From NCBI RefSeq assembly GCF_019578655.1, contig NC_063257.1, positions 27,235,939-27,299,938 on the forward strand: a stretch of 64,000 bases of DNA. Direction: 5' to 3'. The stretch's first letter is position 1, and each line of letters starts with the position of its first letter. Below, in pieces: positions 22,465-33,675 of the stretch. The translations under genes were made by a program, and so were the position numbers. The notes under the pieces are model-generated. The model worked only from the letters and a program-made list of their open reading frames with translations, made no database searches and was not told where the DNA came from. This stretch comes from Ricinus communis (Eukaryota > Streptophyta > Magnoliopsida > Malpighiales > Euphorbiaceae).

Positions 22465-23901
22465 TGATGTGTGCTACTTGTGTTAGCTACAATCTAAGGC
22501 AGTGTACCTATCGATGCAGTCTAGCACTAATGGCGAGTATCAAGGTCATATTCCTCGGGAAAGTGAAAGCCTAGAGTTACTCCTTTGTTCTTTGTTATAT
22601 TAACCTAAAATGAGTGATGAATAATTTTTAAACTAACTAATAGCTACAAGCTAAGTTCTAAGGGAGATGCAGGAGTAATTGATAAGAAAATAACCAAGAC
22701 AAGAAAGCAAACCCAAAGGGAACCTAAACTAGTTGGCAATCAAACAAAAGATAAAGGATTAGTGAGTCTAATTATGCTACCCGTGGATTTATTCTTAATC
22801 AATTCGGTTTCTCTCTCGAGATAACCGAATTCCTAAATCTAATAACCTAAAGTTGGAATCTCTTCCTAACGATTGATTCTTAAATTAGCATTAAGCTTTA
22901 ATCCGCCTCTATTAAGCTTTGTTAATTCTTAATCCTGCTAGTTAATTATCCTTAGCTCTAAGCGATTATTAACCAGTTCTTGCTATTCAAAATTCCAATT
23001 GCCAAATGGACTTCTCAATCACACAAAGCAATCTAAACACACAATTCACAACGTCTCATGAATAATGCATTATCTTATTAATACTGAAAGCAAGAAGAAT
23101 ACAAAATTAACCCAAACAATCCAACAATATAATACTAAGCCAACATAGTAAAGAAATCCCAATGGATTTTATCAATCTAACTAATCATGTTCATTATCAA
23201 AATCCACAAGAATTCAATTACAATAATGAGTAAAGGTAGAGAAACCCGATTACACCCTTGGATGAGAGTAAACAGCCCCAATTCCTCTTGCTCGAATTGA
23301 ATCGATTCTTGTTCCTCTTGCTCGATTTGAAAACCAATCAACGAACCTCGCCCAATCTTCAATCCTTGAAGGGAATCCGATTGAAACCTTGATCCAAGTC
23401 TCCTTTTCCCTTGGTTCTAGCTCAGAAAACCCTTAGAGAGAGAAAAATTAGGGTTTGGGACATTCTCCCCCGCTCTCCTTTCTTTCTTTCCTCTCTTCTT
23501 TCGTTTAATTAATTCTCCCTATCGCCGCCAACACGGCCGTATTGATGCCCGTGTTCCCAACACGGGCTGGTGTTTATGCCCGTGTTACTCTTTGTGGCGT
23601 GCTCCCTAAAAACTTCTTTTTCTTTGATGTTTCATGCACCCAATACGGCCGTGTTGGGAACACGGCCAGTGTTGAAATCAACACGGCCCTGTTCAGCTTC
23701 CTCATGCGCATACTTAGCTTGTTTTGGCAGCTTTGACGTCCAATTATGCTCCAATTCTTCCCTTTATCATTCTTTGACTTCTTTTGAACCTAATGCACAC
23801 AAACAGACGCATAGGGTGAGTGTTGTGACCAATTCACATCCAAATGTCCATAAAATCAATCTTAAAAACCCCATTTAGATGTGTGTATTTTACGCACATC
23901 A
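22465..23901 (-). repeat. Level 4 3' LTR
   Basis: Very close to 26846-28295. Includes a cluster of CACGG/CCGTG palindromes at about 23525-23700 (for example aacacggccgt and its inverse). On the minus strand this is followed by ggagaattaattaaac and a GA-rich leader with ccctaattttt. Short ORFs here (23177-23362, 23542-23736, 23570-23878) repeat in every LTR copy but show no known protein. Confidence 0.9.
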
Positions 23902-25495
23902 AATAACCCCGCACTTAGCTCATTGCTTGTCCTCAAGCATTCAAAAGTAAGATAAGGAAAATAAACCACTAAGGAACAACACTTAAACTGACAGACAAGC
24001 TAGAGAGCTCCTGCACATATCCTTAACAAGCGTAAGTCAAACAAAAATAAACGAAGCAATCAATTCAAGTATCACAACTAAGATGCCAATAATTCACAAA
24101 ATACTGTCTGAACAAAATTATTCAGAACCAACTCCTTACCAGATTCACTCTAAATCACTCAAAGTGTTTAAAGGGTAGTGTTTAATCGCTTAATGCATCA
24201 ACTACTGCCTTACTTACTATATGCTTGCTCTTAAATCTTACTCCTACCACTTATGGAGAGTCAACAACCATGTCAAGAGGTCTTTGTAAAGGTTGTAATG
24301 GGGATTAGGTAGGGGTAGGTAAATTTGGTCAGAGTTGAACCTATGGTTTTCCTGCAATGAAATACATGACCTGCAGACAAGCCACAATGATCACAAGAGG
24401 AAAGCAATGGACAGTAGTCCAAGGTGGGAAATAGGAATTAAGTCAAAGTGTTTAGCTCACTTACTTTCTTTCTTTTCATCACCCTTCCCTCTTATTCTTC
24501 TTATTATTATTATTTCTTTTTTTTTCATAAGGGAAGAACATTCACATAATATAGTGAATTTCTTTTGGATTGAAGAAAGCTGCTATAAGATTCCACACTA
24601 TTTCCAAGATAAAAATTCCTAATAAAAACAACTCATGTGCAGAATCATAACCCAAAGCAGAATTAAACTAAGTGGCAATGGAATATGATAAAAGAAATGG
24701 TGAAAGAAGGGGTTATCTACAGAATCAATAAACGAATGAAGGCTATTTGGCTAGAATGAAAAACCTAAGTGCCTCTATCATACCAAAGTGTTAAACTCTC
24801 CTTGTGGCCCTCATAAGCATTACCGAGCAAGTTCTAAAAGTAAAGACAGTAATTGGCACTCTCAACAAGAAATAAATACAAGCATATAAAGTGTATGCTT
24901 ACAATTTAGGCTCAATTTCTCACAAGTGTGCTTTTGAGTAGGTTCCAAACAAAAATCATCAAAACAGAATTAAATAAACCAAAGCAACTTAGTGCAAAAC
25001 TCAAACTAATTATCTTACATTCTTTCGCAAAACTCAACACTATCAGTTTTACCTGATCACATGGACATAAACAGGATTTCAAAAGCAAGTCAACAGTAAG
25101 AGCATCGAAACAAAGTGAAAAATTTTCAAAATTTTACAAAAAATTGCACAAAGAATAAACAAATAACTGAGATGGGATAAATATCACCCACCCCACACTT
25201 GAAGGACACACTATCCCCAGTGTACAAAATATATAAGAAATGAAAAAGGAAAAAGAACTAATACTGCCCTGACTATGGCTCTAGAGTGAAAAGAGGTGCA
25301 TCAGTAGGTATATTAGGGCGTTGGCTAGTCTGTGGTGGAGGAGTGGCTGCAACTAATAAAATAAAGAATTAAAATCAAAATTGAAACAAAAATTAAATAA
25401 AATATGAAAACTAAAACTAATAAAATGTTTCAAAACAAAAGGTTAAAATATTAGAGATTAAAGATAAAAATTTGGGGTGCCTCCCAAAAGCGCTT
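23902..25495 (-). other. Level 4 non-coding 3' module
   Basis: Between the ORF and the 3' LTR. On the minus strand in order: ttttgggaggcacccc (about 25474-25489); first polypurine-like motif (inverse of caccccacacttgaagg, 25186-25202); block 1, inverse of taccgagcaagttcta (24821-24836); a pyrimidine-rich plus strand (about 24460-24530), meaning an A/G-rich tract on the element strand; block 2, inverse of ggttgtaatgggg (24291-24303); block 3, inverse of atgcttgctc (24221-24231); second polypurine-like motif at 23905-23916. The same order occurs in three other elements here. No coding potential. Confidence 0.75.
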
Positions 25496-25675
25496 CTTTT
25501 TGATGTGATGAGTCTTTTTAGCTGGACTCATGATGAAAAGCAAACGGGCGTGATCGACGACCATCCATCCTTCTTCCAAGCAAATGTCTTCAAGTATCCG
25601 CTTAGAGGAATAATCGTCAATTTCCTCTTCTCGACTGCCAAGTAAGCTGCCAGTATGAGGGGTAAGACTCGCTCC

Positions 25676-26617
25676 TCATTGCACGTAGTCATGATGCTCT
25701 AGGGGCTCTTCCAGTTTGAAAGTTGAAGTTTCACCAATTGGAAGGATCGACGGTTGGGCGATTTCTTTAGGAACGTCAATGGTTTTCTCCAGTCCTTGGC
25801 TTGGTTCACTTCCTAGAAGAAACTCGAGCTCCTCCAAGAATTCTTCATTGCATAACTCATGCTCATCTTCCATCATCGAAGGGACTTGTGAAAAAACCAC
25901 CAAAAATTCCTCTAACTGCAACTCAACATGATCAACTGTATGTTCATGTTGGTAGTCTTTCAGAGGGATCATGTTTGCCTCTTCCTTTTCTGGTTCTATC
26001 TCCATGTTCAAAGAGTCGTCCTGCATAGAAGCATCATCGTCAAACATAATAGATAACCTAGAAAAATTCTCACTTGAACGCAAAGTGATGGCTCTCAAGT
26101 ATTCCTCGGATTCAGTAGCGTTTGATGGAGTTCCCAATTGCTCTTCAGCTAGTAACTTGAAGATTAAGCCTACTTGATGCTCTATGTTCTTAATCGAGGC
26201 TTCTTGATCTTCAAGTATCCTCTCTGTTTGTTGGAATCTATCCTCAAGACTTGCAATAAACCTCATCATCAGCTCCTCTGACACTAACTCTTCAGCTTGA
26301 GTTGATGGTGCAAGATTAGGCTGCTGAAATTGTGGTGGTTCTTGGCCATCTAAGCTCCATCCAAAGGGTGAATGAATGCTCAACTCCTGATTGTAGGTGC
26401 TTCCATACGAGTCATTTGGCCAACTTCTCGTATAATTTACCTGTTCATAGTTATAAGAACAATGAGCAACATCACTAAATAATGGACAATCATTACTCAA
26501 ATGTAAACCATAACAAAATTCACAAAAAACTTGAGATGAAAGGATAGGAGTGGAGAGTTGATCGGTAGCCCTGCAAAATGATTCCATCAAGCTTCTAAAG
26601 ATGCACGGGTATCCCAA
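25676..26617 (-). CDS. Level 4 single ORF, gag C-terminal-like protein
   Basis: 313 codons without interruption, in the middle of a non-autonomous element. Near the N-terminus (about residues 31-43) is a zinc-knuckle-like CX2CX3HX4C (CEFCYGLHLSNDC), with the spacing also seen in the neighbouring minus-strand Athila-type gag. Then an Asn/Gln/Pro-rich linker, a coiled-coil-like stretch (about 115-155, MMRFIASLEDRFQQTERILE...), then LRAITLRSSE, matching the AITLRSGK motif at the gag-pol border of Athila elements. The tail is strongly acidic (many Glu and Asp). The capsid part of gag is missing, so this is a remodelled gag C-terminus. An intact frame while neighbours are full of stops suggests recent activity or selection. 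Host function is not implied. Confidence 0.75.
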   Translation of the reverse strand: MGYPCIFRSLMESFCRATDQLSTPILSSQVFCEFCYGLHLSNDCPLFSDVAHCSYNYEQVNYTRSWPNDSYGSTYNQELSIHSPFGWSLDGQEPPQFQQPNLAPSTQAEELVSEELMMRFIASLEDRFQQTERILEDQEASIKNIEHQVGLIFKLLAEEQLGTPSNATESEEYLRAITLRSSENFSRLSIMFDDDASMQDDSLNMEIEPEKEEANMIPLKDYQHEHTVDHVELQLEEFLVVFSQVPSMMEDEHELCNEEFLEELEFLLGSEPSQGLEKTIDVPKEIAQPSILPIGETSTFKLEEPLEHHDYVQ

Positions 26618-26822
26618 TTTTTAGCACTCTCTTGGTTCTTGATCCCATTTTCCAACGTGTCATACAAAGAGTTTAGCATTGAACCTCCTTATCATCCACT
26701 AACTGAATCATAAACATAACTAAATAAATATGTACAAACAAAACAGAAATAAATATAAATAAAAAAATTAAAAAAATGGCTAAATTAATAAATAGCAAAT
26801 TTCACTCTAGTTTTCAAACATT

Positions 26823-26839
26823 CCCTGGCAACGGCGCCA
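26823..26839 (-). promoter_or_regulatory. Level 4 primer binding site (tRNA-Asp)
   Basis: Plus strand ccctggcaacggcgcca. The plant tRNA-Asp 3' end is ccccggcaacggcgcca, so 16 of 17 bases agree. It lies six bases from the 5' LTR edge (26846). Confidence 0.9.
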
Positions 26840-26845
26840 AAAACT

Positions 26846-28295
26846 TGATGTGTGCTACTTGTGCTAGCTACAATCTAAGGCAGTGTATCTATCGATGCAG
26901 TCTAGCACTGATGGCGAGTATCAAGGTTGTATTCCTCGGGAAAGTGAAAGCCTAGAGTTAATCCTTTGTTCTTTGTTATATTAACCTAAAATGAGTGATG
27001 AATAATTTCTAAACTAACTAATAGCTACAAGCTAAGTTCTAAGGGAGATGCAGGAGTAATTGATAATAAAATAACCAAGACAAGAAAGCAAACCCAAAGG
27101 GAACCTAAACTAGTCGGAAATCAAACAAAAGATAAAGGATTGATGAGTCTAATTATGCTATCCATGGACGAATTCTTAACCGAATTCGGTTTCTCTCGAG
27201 AGATAACCGAATTCCTAAATCTAATAACCTAAAGTTGGAATCTCTTCCTAACGATTGATTCTTAAATTAGCATTAAGCTTTAATCCGCCTCTATTAAGCT
27301 TTGTTAATTCTTAATCCGGCTAGTTAATTATCCTTATCTCTAAGCGATTATTAACCAGTTCTTGCTATTCAAAATTCCAATTGCCAAATGGACTTCTCAG
27401 TCACACAAAGCAATCTAAACACACAATTCACAACGTCTCATGAATAATGCATTATCTTATTAATACTTAAAGCAAGAAGAATACAAAATTAACCCAAACA
27501 ATCCAACAATATAATACTAAGCCAACATAGTAAAGAAATCCTAATGGATTTTATCAATCTAGCTAATCATGTTCATTATCAAAATCCACAAGAATTCAAT
27601 TATAATAATGAGTAAAGGTAGAGAAACCCGATTATACCCTTGGATGAGAGTAAACAGCCCCAATTCCTCTTGCTCGAATTGAATCGATTCTTGTTCCTCT
27701 TGCTCGATTTGAAAACCAATCAACGAATCTCGCCCAATCTTTAATCCTTGAAGGGAATCCGATTGAAACCTTGATCCAAGTCTCCTTTTCCCTTGGTTCC
27801 AGCTCAGAAAACCCTTAGAAAGAGAAATATTAGGGTTTGGGACGTTCTCCCCCGCTCTCCTTTCTTTCTTTCCTCTCTTCTTTCTTTTAATTAATTCCCC
27901 CTATCGCCGCTAACATGGCCGTGTTGATGCCCGTGTTCCCAACACGGGCTGGTGTTTATGCCCGTGTTACTCTTTGTGGCGTGCTCCCTAAAAACTTCTT
28001 TTGCTTTGATGTTTGATGCACCTAACATGGCTATGTTGGTGCCCGTGTTGGGAACACGGCCAGTGTTGAAATCAACACGGCCATGTTCAACTTCCTCATG
28101 CGCGTACTTAGCTTGTTTCGGCAGCTTTGACGTCCAATTATGCTCCAATTCTTCCTTTTATCATTCTTTGACTTCTTTTGAACCTAATGCACACAAACAA
28201 ACGCATAGGGTGAGTGTTGGGATCAATTCACATCCAAATGTCCATAAAATCAATCTTAAAAACCCCATTTAGATGTGTGTATTTTACGCACATCA
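26846..28295 (-). repeat. Level 4 5' LTR
   Basis: Starts tgatgtgtgctacttgtgc and ends gcacatca on the plus strand. A palindrome cluster like that in the 3' LTR is at about 27912-28090. Only scattered differences from 22465-23901, so insertion is recent relative to the rest of the nest. Confidence 0.92.
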
Positions 28296-28300
28296 CTCGT

Positions 28301-29204
28301 TCTACCAAGTAAAAGACGGCTGAGTACTTTGAGGATATTCTTATTCTTCTTCTATTCTCTACAATTCTTGTGAATTCTTACTCCACTATGAGTGGCTAAG
28401 CTTTTAGTTTCTAATTCAAGAGTGAATAAATTCCAATTGTGATTTTGTGAGGCTTTGTGCTTAACAGAATTCTTCTTTAATTCAAGTATTCTTTATTTCT
28501 TATTTTTATTATTTATGAATTATTGATATTGATTGAACTGACGACTCAACTTTGATATTGATTTTTCTATTGCTAAACTTTGAGTTTGTGATCCGTAATT
28601 GTCATGAACGATTGATACAAGTAGCAAGGAGCTGGCTCATATGTGTATGATTGCAACTTATTCGAATTACATAGCTTACATGATAGGCTCTAGGGAAATA
28701 AAGGAACAAGGTTAATTCAATTGCAGTTATCTCAATTAATTAATGTTGGTTTAGTCATTCTCATTATTCTTAATGCTATCATTAATTTGATATGGAACGC
28801 TATCGTGCCCAGTTGACTAATGGTAAGTTTTGATTTGGATGTTGGGTTTGAGTCAATTATATTAGGAGAATTACACTTGTTGCAGGTTTTTCGAATAAGT
28901 AGACTAAGTACTTGAATAGAAGAATTGATATTTTAGCCTATGATCATGATTACAATTGGATGGAATTAGCACTCTTGAATTGGAAATTTATCAAGATTGA
29001 TTTTTATTTACTTTAATATTCAAGCTTCATTATTTTTTATTTATTTATAATTTTGATTCAAACATTCAAAATCACCCCATTTTTATTTTACTTTGAGAAG
29101 CTATCCACATTGGTTCCCTTCAGATTCGACCTGGTTTCACTATTTCTACAAGTTAGTTTAGAAAAATTAGTAATTTATTTTGAAGGGCTTCGACAACCCG
29201 TTCA
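28301..29204 (+). repeat. Level 3 5' LTR, second part
   Basis: tctaccaagtaaaagacgg... matches 35882-36786 in the 3' LTR and ends gacaacccgttca. The ORFs in it have no known product. Confidence 0.93.
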
Positions 29205-29208
29205 AATT

Positions 29209-29225
29209 TGGCGCTGTTGCCGGGG
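29209..29225 (+). promoter_or_regulatory. Level 3 primer binding site (tRNA-Asp)
   Basis: tggcgctgttgccgggg, complementary to the 3' end of plant tRNA-Asp except one base (c to t). It starts four bases after the LTR end, as usual for Athila elements. Confidence 0.92.
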
Positions 29226-29257
29226 AGCCTATTTTAGTTTCTCATTAATTAATTTAT

Positions 29258-30963
29258 TTGTTTATGACTCGTTCTTCTCAGGCTATTGATTTGCAGTATA
29301 ATCCTGAAATTGAGAAGACAACGCGTCGATTAAGAAAGGAGACTAGGCAAAGAAAAAGTTGTCTAATAGAGGAATTGGAGACAGATTTGGCTATTGGTGA
29401 CACATCTATTTTTCAAGAAGTTGCAGAAAATATGGCGAATAGAACTCTTAAAGAGCTAGCCGCACCAGATTTGAATCAACAACCTTTATGTATTACATTT
29501 CCTAATATTGCAATTGATTTTAAATTAAAATCTGGCTTAATTCACTTACTCCCTTCTTTTTCATGGATGTGCAGGTGAAGATCCTCATAAACACTTGAAA
29601 GAATTCCATATTGTATGCTCCAGAATGAAGCCACATGGTGTGACCGAAGAGCAAATAAATCTTAGAGCTTTTCCCTTTTCTTTGAAGGATAAAGTAAAAG
29701 ATTGGCTCTATTATCTACCCTCCGATTCAATAACATGGAATGAGATGAAAAGATTGTTCTTAGATAAGTTCTTCCCTGCAACAAGAGCTGCCAACATAAA
29801 AGAAAAAAAATTTATGGCATAACATAGTTCACTAGAGAAACATTGTATGAGTATTAGGAAAGGTTCAAGCAACTGTGTGCTAGCTGCCCCCATCATCAAA
29901 TTTCTCAGCAACTCTTAATCCAATACTTCTATGAAGGATTATTGCCAATGGATAGGAGTATGATTGATGCAGTAAGTGGTGGAGCTTTCGTAGATAAGAC
30001 ACCTGAAGAAGCCAAGCAATTGATTTCAAACATGGCTGAAAATTCTCAGCAATTTGGTACAAGAGCTGATGGAGCTACAAGGCGAGTTAATGAGGTAAGC
30101 ACTAAAAATCTTGAAAATCAAATTTCTGATTTAACTGCTTTGGTTCCTCAAATGGCTGTAGGGCAATTGCAAATGGCAAAAGTTTGTGGAATATGCTTAG
30201 TTCAAGGACATCCCACCGATATGTGTCTAACATTGCAACAAGACTCGATGCAAGATGCTAATGCTCTAGGCAGATTTACTGGTCAACCTCAACGAAAGTA
30301 TGACCCTTTTTCCAATCATTATAATCCTGGATGGAGAGATCACCCGAATTTGAGCTATGGAAACCAAGGAGGACAACAAAATTATCCTTCCTAGAATTTC
30401 ATTAGACTACCTCAAGTTCTCCAAAAACCTCAAGCTTCAAATTCAGGTATGTCTTTGGAAGATACTGTTAAAAATCTTGATAACAACGCTCTTCAATTTC
30501 AACAGGAAACAAGGTCAAACATTCAGAATTTAGGCAATCAAATTACTCAATTGGCTACGTCGGTTAGTAAATTGGAGGCTCAAAATTCTGGAAAACTACC
30601 TTCACAACCAGAGATAAATCCAAAGGAGAATGTTAGTGCAATTTTTCTAAGAAGTGGAAAGGAGATTCCTTCAGGGTCGATTCCACTTAGGAAAGTGAAC
30701 CGAGCAAGGAAAAGGAAGAAGAAGCTTCCTCTAAAGCATCACATAGGGTAAAATTCGATCCTCCTCTATCTCTTTCATCTCACACTCCATTACCTCCTTT
30801 TCCTAGCAGATTAGCTAAGCCAAAAGAAGACGAGCAAGAAAAGGAGATCTTGGATACATTTAGGAAGGTGGAGATAAATATCCCATTATTGGATGCTATC
30901 AAGCAAATTCCTAAATATGCAAAGTTCTTGAAGAAATTATGTACAAACAAAAGAAGGATGAAG
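29258..30963 (+). pseudogene. Level 3 gag, Athila type (broken)
   Basis: Start chosen at the ATG of MTRSSQAID (29264), shortly after the primer site; an ATG two codons upstream is also open. Motifs in order: NMANRTLKELAAPD; a frameshift in the T-run near 29553-29558; DPHKHLKEFHIVCSRMKPHG; AFPFSLKDKVKDWLYYLPSD; DKFFPATRAANIKEKKF; a stop at 29820; LLPMDRSMIDAVSGGAF; a CX2CX4HX4C zinc knuckle (CGICLVQGHPTDMC, about 30187-30228); a stop at 30394; a coiled-coil-like IQNLGNQITQLATSVSKLE; and IFLRSGKEIP at the gag-pol border. These are classic Athila gag features. The frame is cut at 30963 by a solo LTR. At least three lesions. Confidence 0.9.
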
Positions 30964-32222
30964 TGATGGGCTATTTATGTTAGCTACAATCTAAGGTAGT
31001 GTACCTATCGATGCAGTCTAGCACTAATGGCGAGTATTAAGGTCGTATTCCTTGGAAAAGTAAAAGCCTAAAGTTACTCCTTTGTTCTCTATTATATTAG
31101 CCTAAAATGAATGATGAATAATTCCTAAATTAACTAATAGCGACTCTAATTGTTATCTAACTACGGCTACTAGGGTTGAATTAACTCAAGTTAAGGAATA
31201 ACCCCTTGGGAATTCTTGTCTCTAGGGAATGGAAACTAAAGATGGAATTGATTGATTGAATTCAATTTCCATGGGAAAATCTCTACGCAATTAAAGCCTT
31301 TCTGAAGGACACTAACATCTTAACTTAGATTAATTAGCTTTGAGATCTCTTCCTAACTCTAATTATCCAAATTAGCATTATGTACCATTTAACACTATTG
31401 AGAGTTGTTAATTCTCAATCCGATAGAACGAACACCCTATCTCTAGGCGAATTCAATTCTAGGTTACAAAGGACAATCCAAATCTAAACGTCTTTCTCAA
31501 GAACATTCAAATTTCAATAATCATTCAACAAGGTATGAAGAAAAAATCAATAAGCACTTCCATTACAAACCAATATTAAAAATCAATACATTCAATTCAA
31601 AAGTTAAGTACAAAAATCCCTAGATAAAGAACCCTAATGGGTTAACAAGTTTAGCTTATCATGTTCATTATCAAAACCCACAAGAATTCAATTACAACAA
31701 TGAGTAAAGATAGAGAAACCCGAATACACCCTTGGATGAGAGTAAACAGCTCCAATTCCTCTTGCCCAATCTTGAATTGATTCTTGTTCCTCTTGCTCGA
31801 ATTGACACCAATCAACAAACCTCGCCCAATCTTTAATCTTTGAAGGGAATCCAATTGAAACTTTGGTCCAAGTCTCCTTTTTACTTATTTCCAACTCAAA
31901 AAACCCTTAGAGAGAGAAAGAAATGAGTTTGGGACTTTTTTCGTGTTTCCCTCTTTTCTTTCTTTTAATTAATTCATCTAGCTGCTGCGAACATGGCCAT
32001 GTTGATGCCCATGCTGGGAACACGGCCTGGTGTTGATGCTCGTGTTACTCTTTGTGGTCGTGCTCCTTAACGCATCTTTTTCCTGTTGTAAAATGCACCC
32101 AATACGGCCGTTTTGGTGCCCGTGTTGGGAACACAGCCAGTGTTAAAACCAACATGGCCGTGTTCAGCTTCCTCATGCGCAAAATTGACTTATTTCGGCA
32201 ACTTTGACGTCCAATTATGCTC
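30964..32222 (-). mobile_element. Truncated solo LTR, Athila type
   Basis: Starts tgatgggctatttatgttagc, like the LTRs at 26846 and 63133, and follows the same landmarks (gatgcagtctagcac, gaattcaattacaac, palindrome cluster at about 31985-32170, gtccaattatgctc). The last 150 bases or so expected before cacatca are absent: it ends at tgctc near 32222, and coding sequence of level 3 resumes. No TSD, consistent with an end deletion. It resembles 63133-64000 more than the level 4 LTRs (shared ggaatggaaactaaagatgg block). Confidence 0.8.
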
Positions 32223-33076
32223 TGTGTCAGCTATCTTGCAAAAGAATATGCTAGAAAAATGCAAGGATCCAGGTATGTTTTCATTACCTTGTGTTATTGG
32301 TATACGAAAATTGAGCGTGCCATGTTAGATTTGGGAGCTTCCATTAATGTCATGCCATTTTCTATTTATCAAGATTTGAAACTAAATGACTTGCAAAAGA
32401 CTGGTGCGGTGATTCAATTAGCTGATCATTCTTATATTCATCCCCTTGGAGTTGTTGAAGATGTTTGTTGCAGGTTAATGAGCTCATATTTTCTGTCAAC
32501 TTTTACATTTTGGAAATAGATGTTAATTCCTCATCAAAATCAGCTTCGATTTTATTAGGACAACCATTCATGAAAACGACTAAGACAAAGATTAATGTAG
32601 ATCAGGGTACTCTCTCCGTAGAGTTTGATGGAGAGATTGTTAAATTTAATATTTTTGATGCAATGAAATATCCTAATAATGTACATTCTCTTTGCCATAT
32701 TAATGTAATTGATCCAATTGTGCAGGAACTATTTGCAAAAGAAAGTGTTAGCGATATACAAGAATTAGATGCACAATCTAATTTAGAAGGAATTAATTAT
32801 GAGATTGGTCAAAAAGTATTATTATATAATTCTCGATTGAAGCTTATGCTTAATAAGTTTCGTTCTCGATGGATCGATCCATTTTTTGTTACTAATGTGT
32901 TTCCCTATGGTGCAGCGGAAATTAAAAGGTTGGATTCGAATAAAATTTTCAAAGTGAATGGTCATAGATTGAAAATCTTCCATGAGGATGAAATTGCTCC
33001 ATGTCTCATTAGTTTCCCTTTGGATCACTCCACTTATTTGGATGACTCAAATATTTCATCATTTCATCGAGCATAA
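32223..33076 (+). pseudogene. Level 3 protease fused to integrase C-terminus
   Basis: Resumes as VSAILQKNMLEKCKDPGMF, then aspartic protease with an intact active site LDLGASINVMPFSIY (frame 32217-32519), a frameshift near 32460-32470, and [20 protein letters not shown]. The last frame (32465-33076, 203 codons) then passes without a stop from [15 protein letters not shown] into [37 protein letters not shown] and [14 protein letters not shown], the usual integrase C-terminus of Athila. RT, RNase H and the integrase core are therefore missing by an apparently in-frame deletion. Just after the stop is gggaggtaactcaaatgc (33101-33118), typical of the end of Athila pol. Confidence 0.88.
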
Positions 33077-33223
33077 CGATGTTAAACAATTGCGCTATTG
33101 GGAGGTAACTCAAATGCTTTTTTATTTTTATTTTTATTTATACTTTTTATTTTTTTCACTTAATTTATTTTATTTTTTAATATTATTTTTAATGAAGAAG
33201 TTCAATTTTTTTTAGCAGGAGAC

Positions 33224-33675
33224 TAATTTCGATAAGGCGTGACCACGCCTTTTACAGCTCTCCCAGAAGCATTAATTGAATTTTTTTTACAGAAGCTCAT
33301 TTCTTATAAGGTGTGACCATGCCTTGTTTCCAAACATCTTTTGTTTTGTTTTAAAAACTGTTGTTAATCTTACAGAAGCTCGTTTCTTATAAGGCGTGAC
33401 CACGCCTTGTTTCCAAACATCTTTTGTTTTGTTTAAACAAAAAGTGCACTTCAAGTTACAGAAGCTCGTTTCTTATAAGGCGTGATCGTGCCTTGTTTTA
33501 AAACATCTTCTGTTTTGAAAACTGCACTTAAAGTTACAGAAGCTCGTTTCTTATAAGGCGTGACCACGCCTTGTTTCAAAACACCTTCTGTTTTGTTTTG
33601 ATGTTCATTTTTTTTACAGAAGCTCGTTTCTTATAAGGCGTGACCACGCCTTGTTTCAAAACATATTCTGATTCA
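33224..33675 (+). repeat. Six-copy 80-bp array of an 18-bp palindrome
   Basis: Repeats of the form acagaagctcgtttcttat + palindrome + tgtttcaaaacatcttctgttttg. The palindromes aaggcgtgaccacgcctt or variants lie at 33234-33251, 33308-33325, 33391-33408, 33477-33494, 33555-33572 and 33635-33652 (spacings 74, 83, 86, 78, 80). Single copies of the same palindrome lie in the LTRs at 22179-22196 and 35595-35612. The first repeat differs outside the palindrome. Confidence 0.92.

Larger units (their letters stand above)
22465..28295 (-). mobile_element. Level 4: compact Athila-type element with a single ORF
   Basis: 5831 bp. LTRs 22465-23901 (1437 bp, 3') and 26846-28295 (1450 bp, 5'), ends TGATGTG...CACATCA. 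TSD ctagt (22460-22464) and ctcgt (28296-28300), one mismatch; the empty site ggctagttctacc is preserved in the level 3 3' LTR near 35876. Minus-strand primer site at 26823-26839, one ORF of 313 codons, then about 1.8 kb of non-coding sequence with two polypurine-like motifs. No protease, RT, RNase H or integrase. It therefore depends on enzymes from a relative, as in large non-autonomous (LARD-like) derivatives. Confidence 0.93.

Noticed and set aside
23542..23878. ORFs that recur at 27891-28272
   Set aside because: Again an LTR pair of one element; the frames cross the palindrome cluster and have no known domain.
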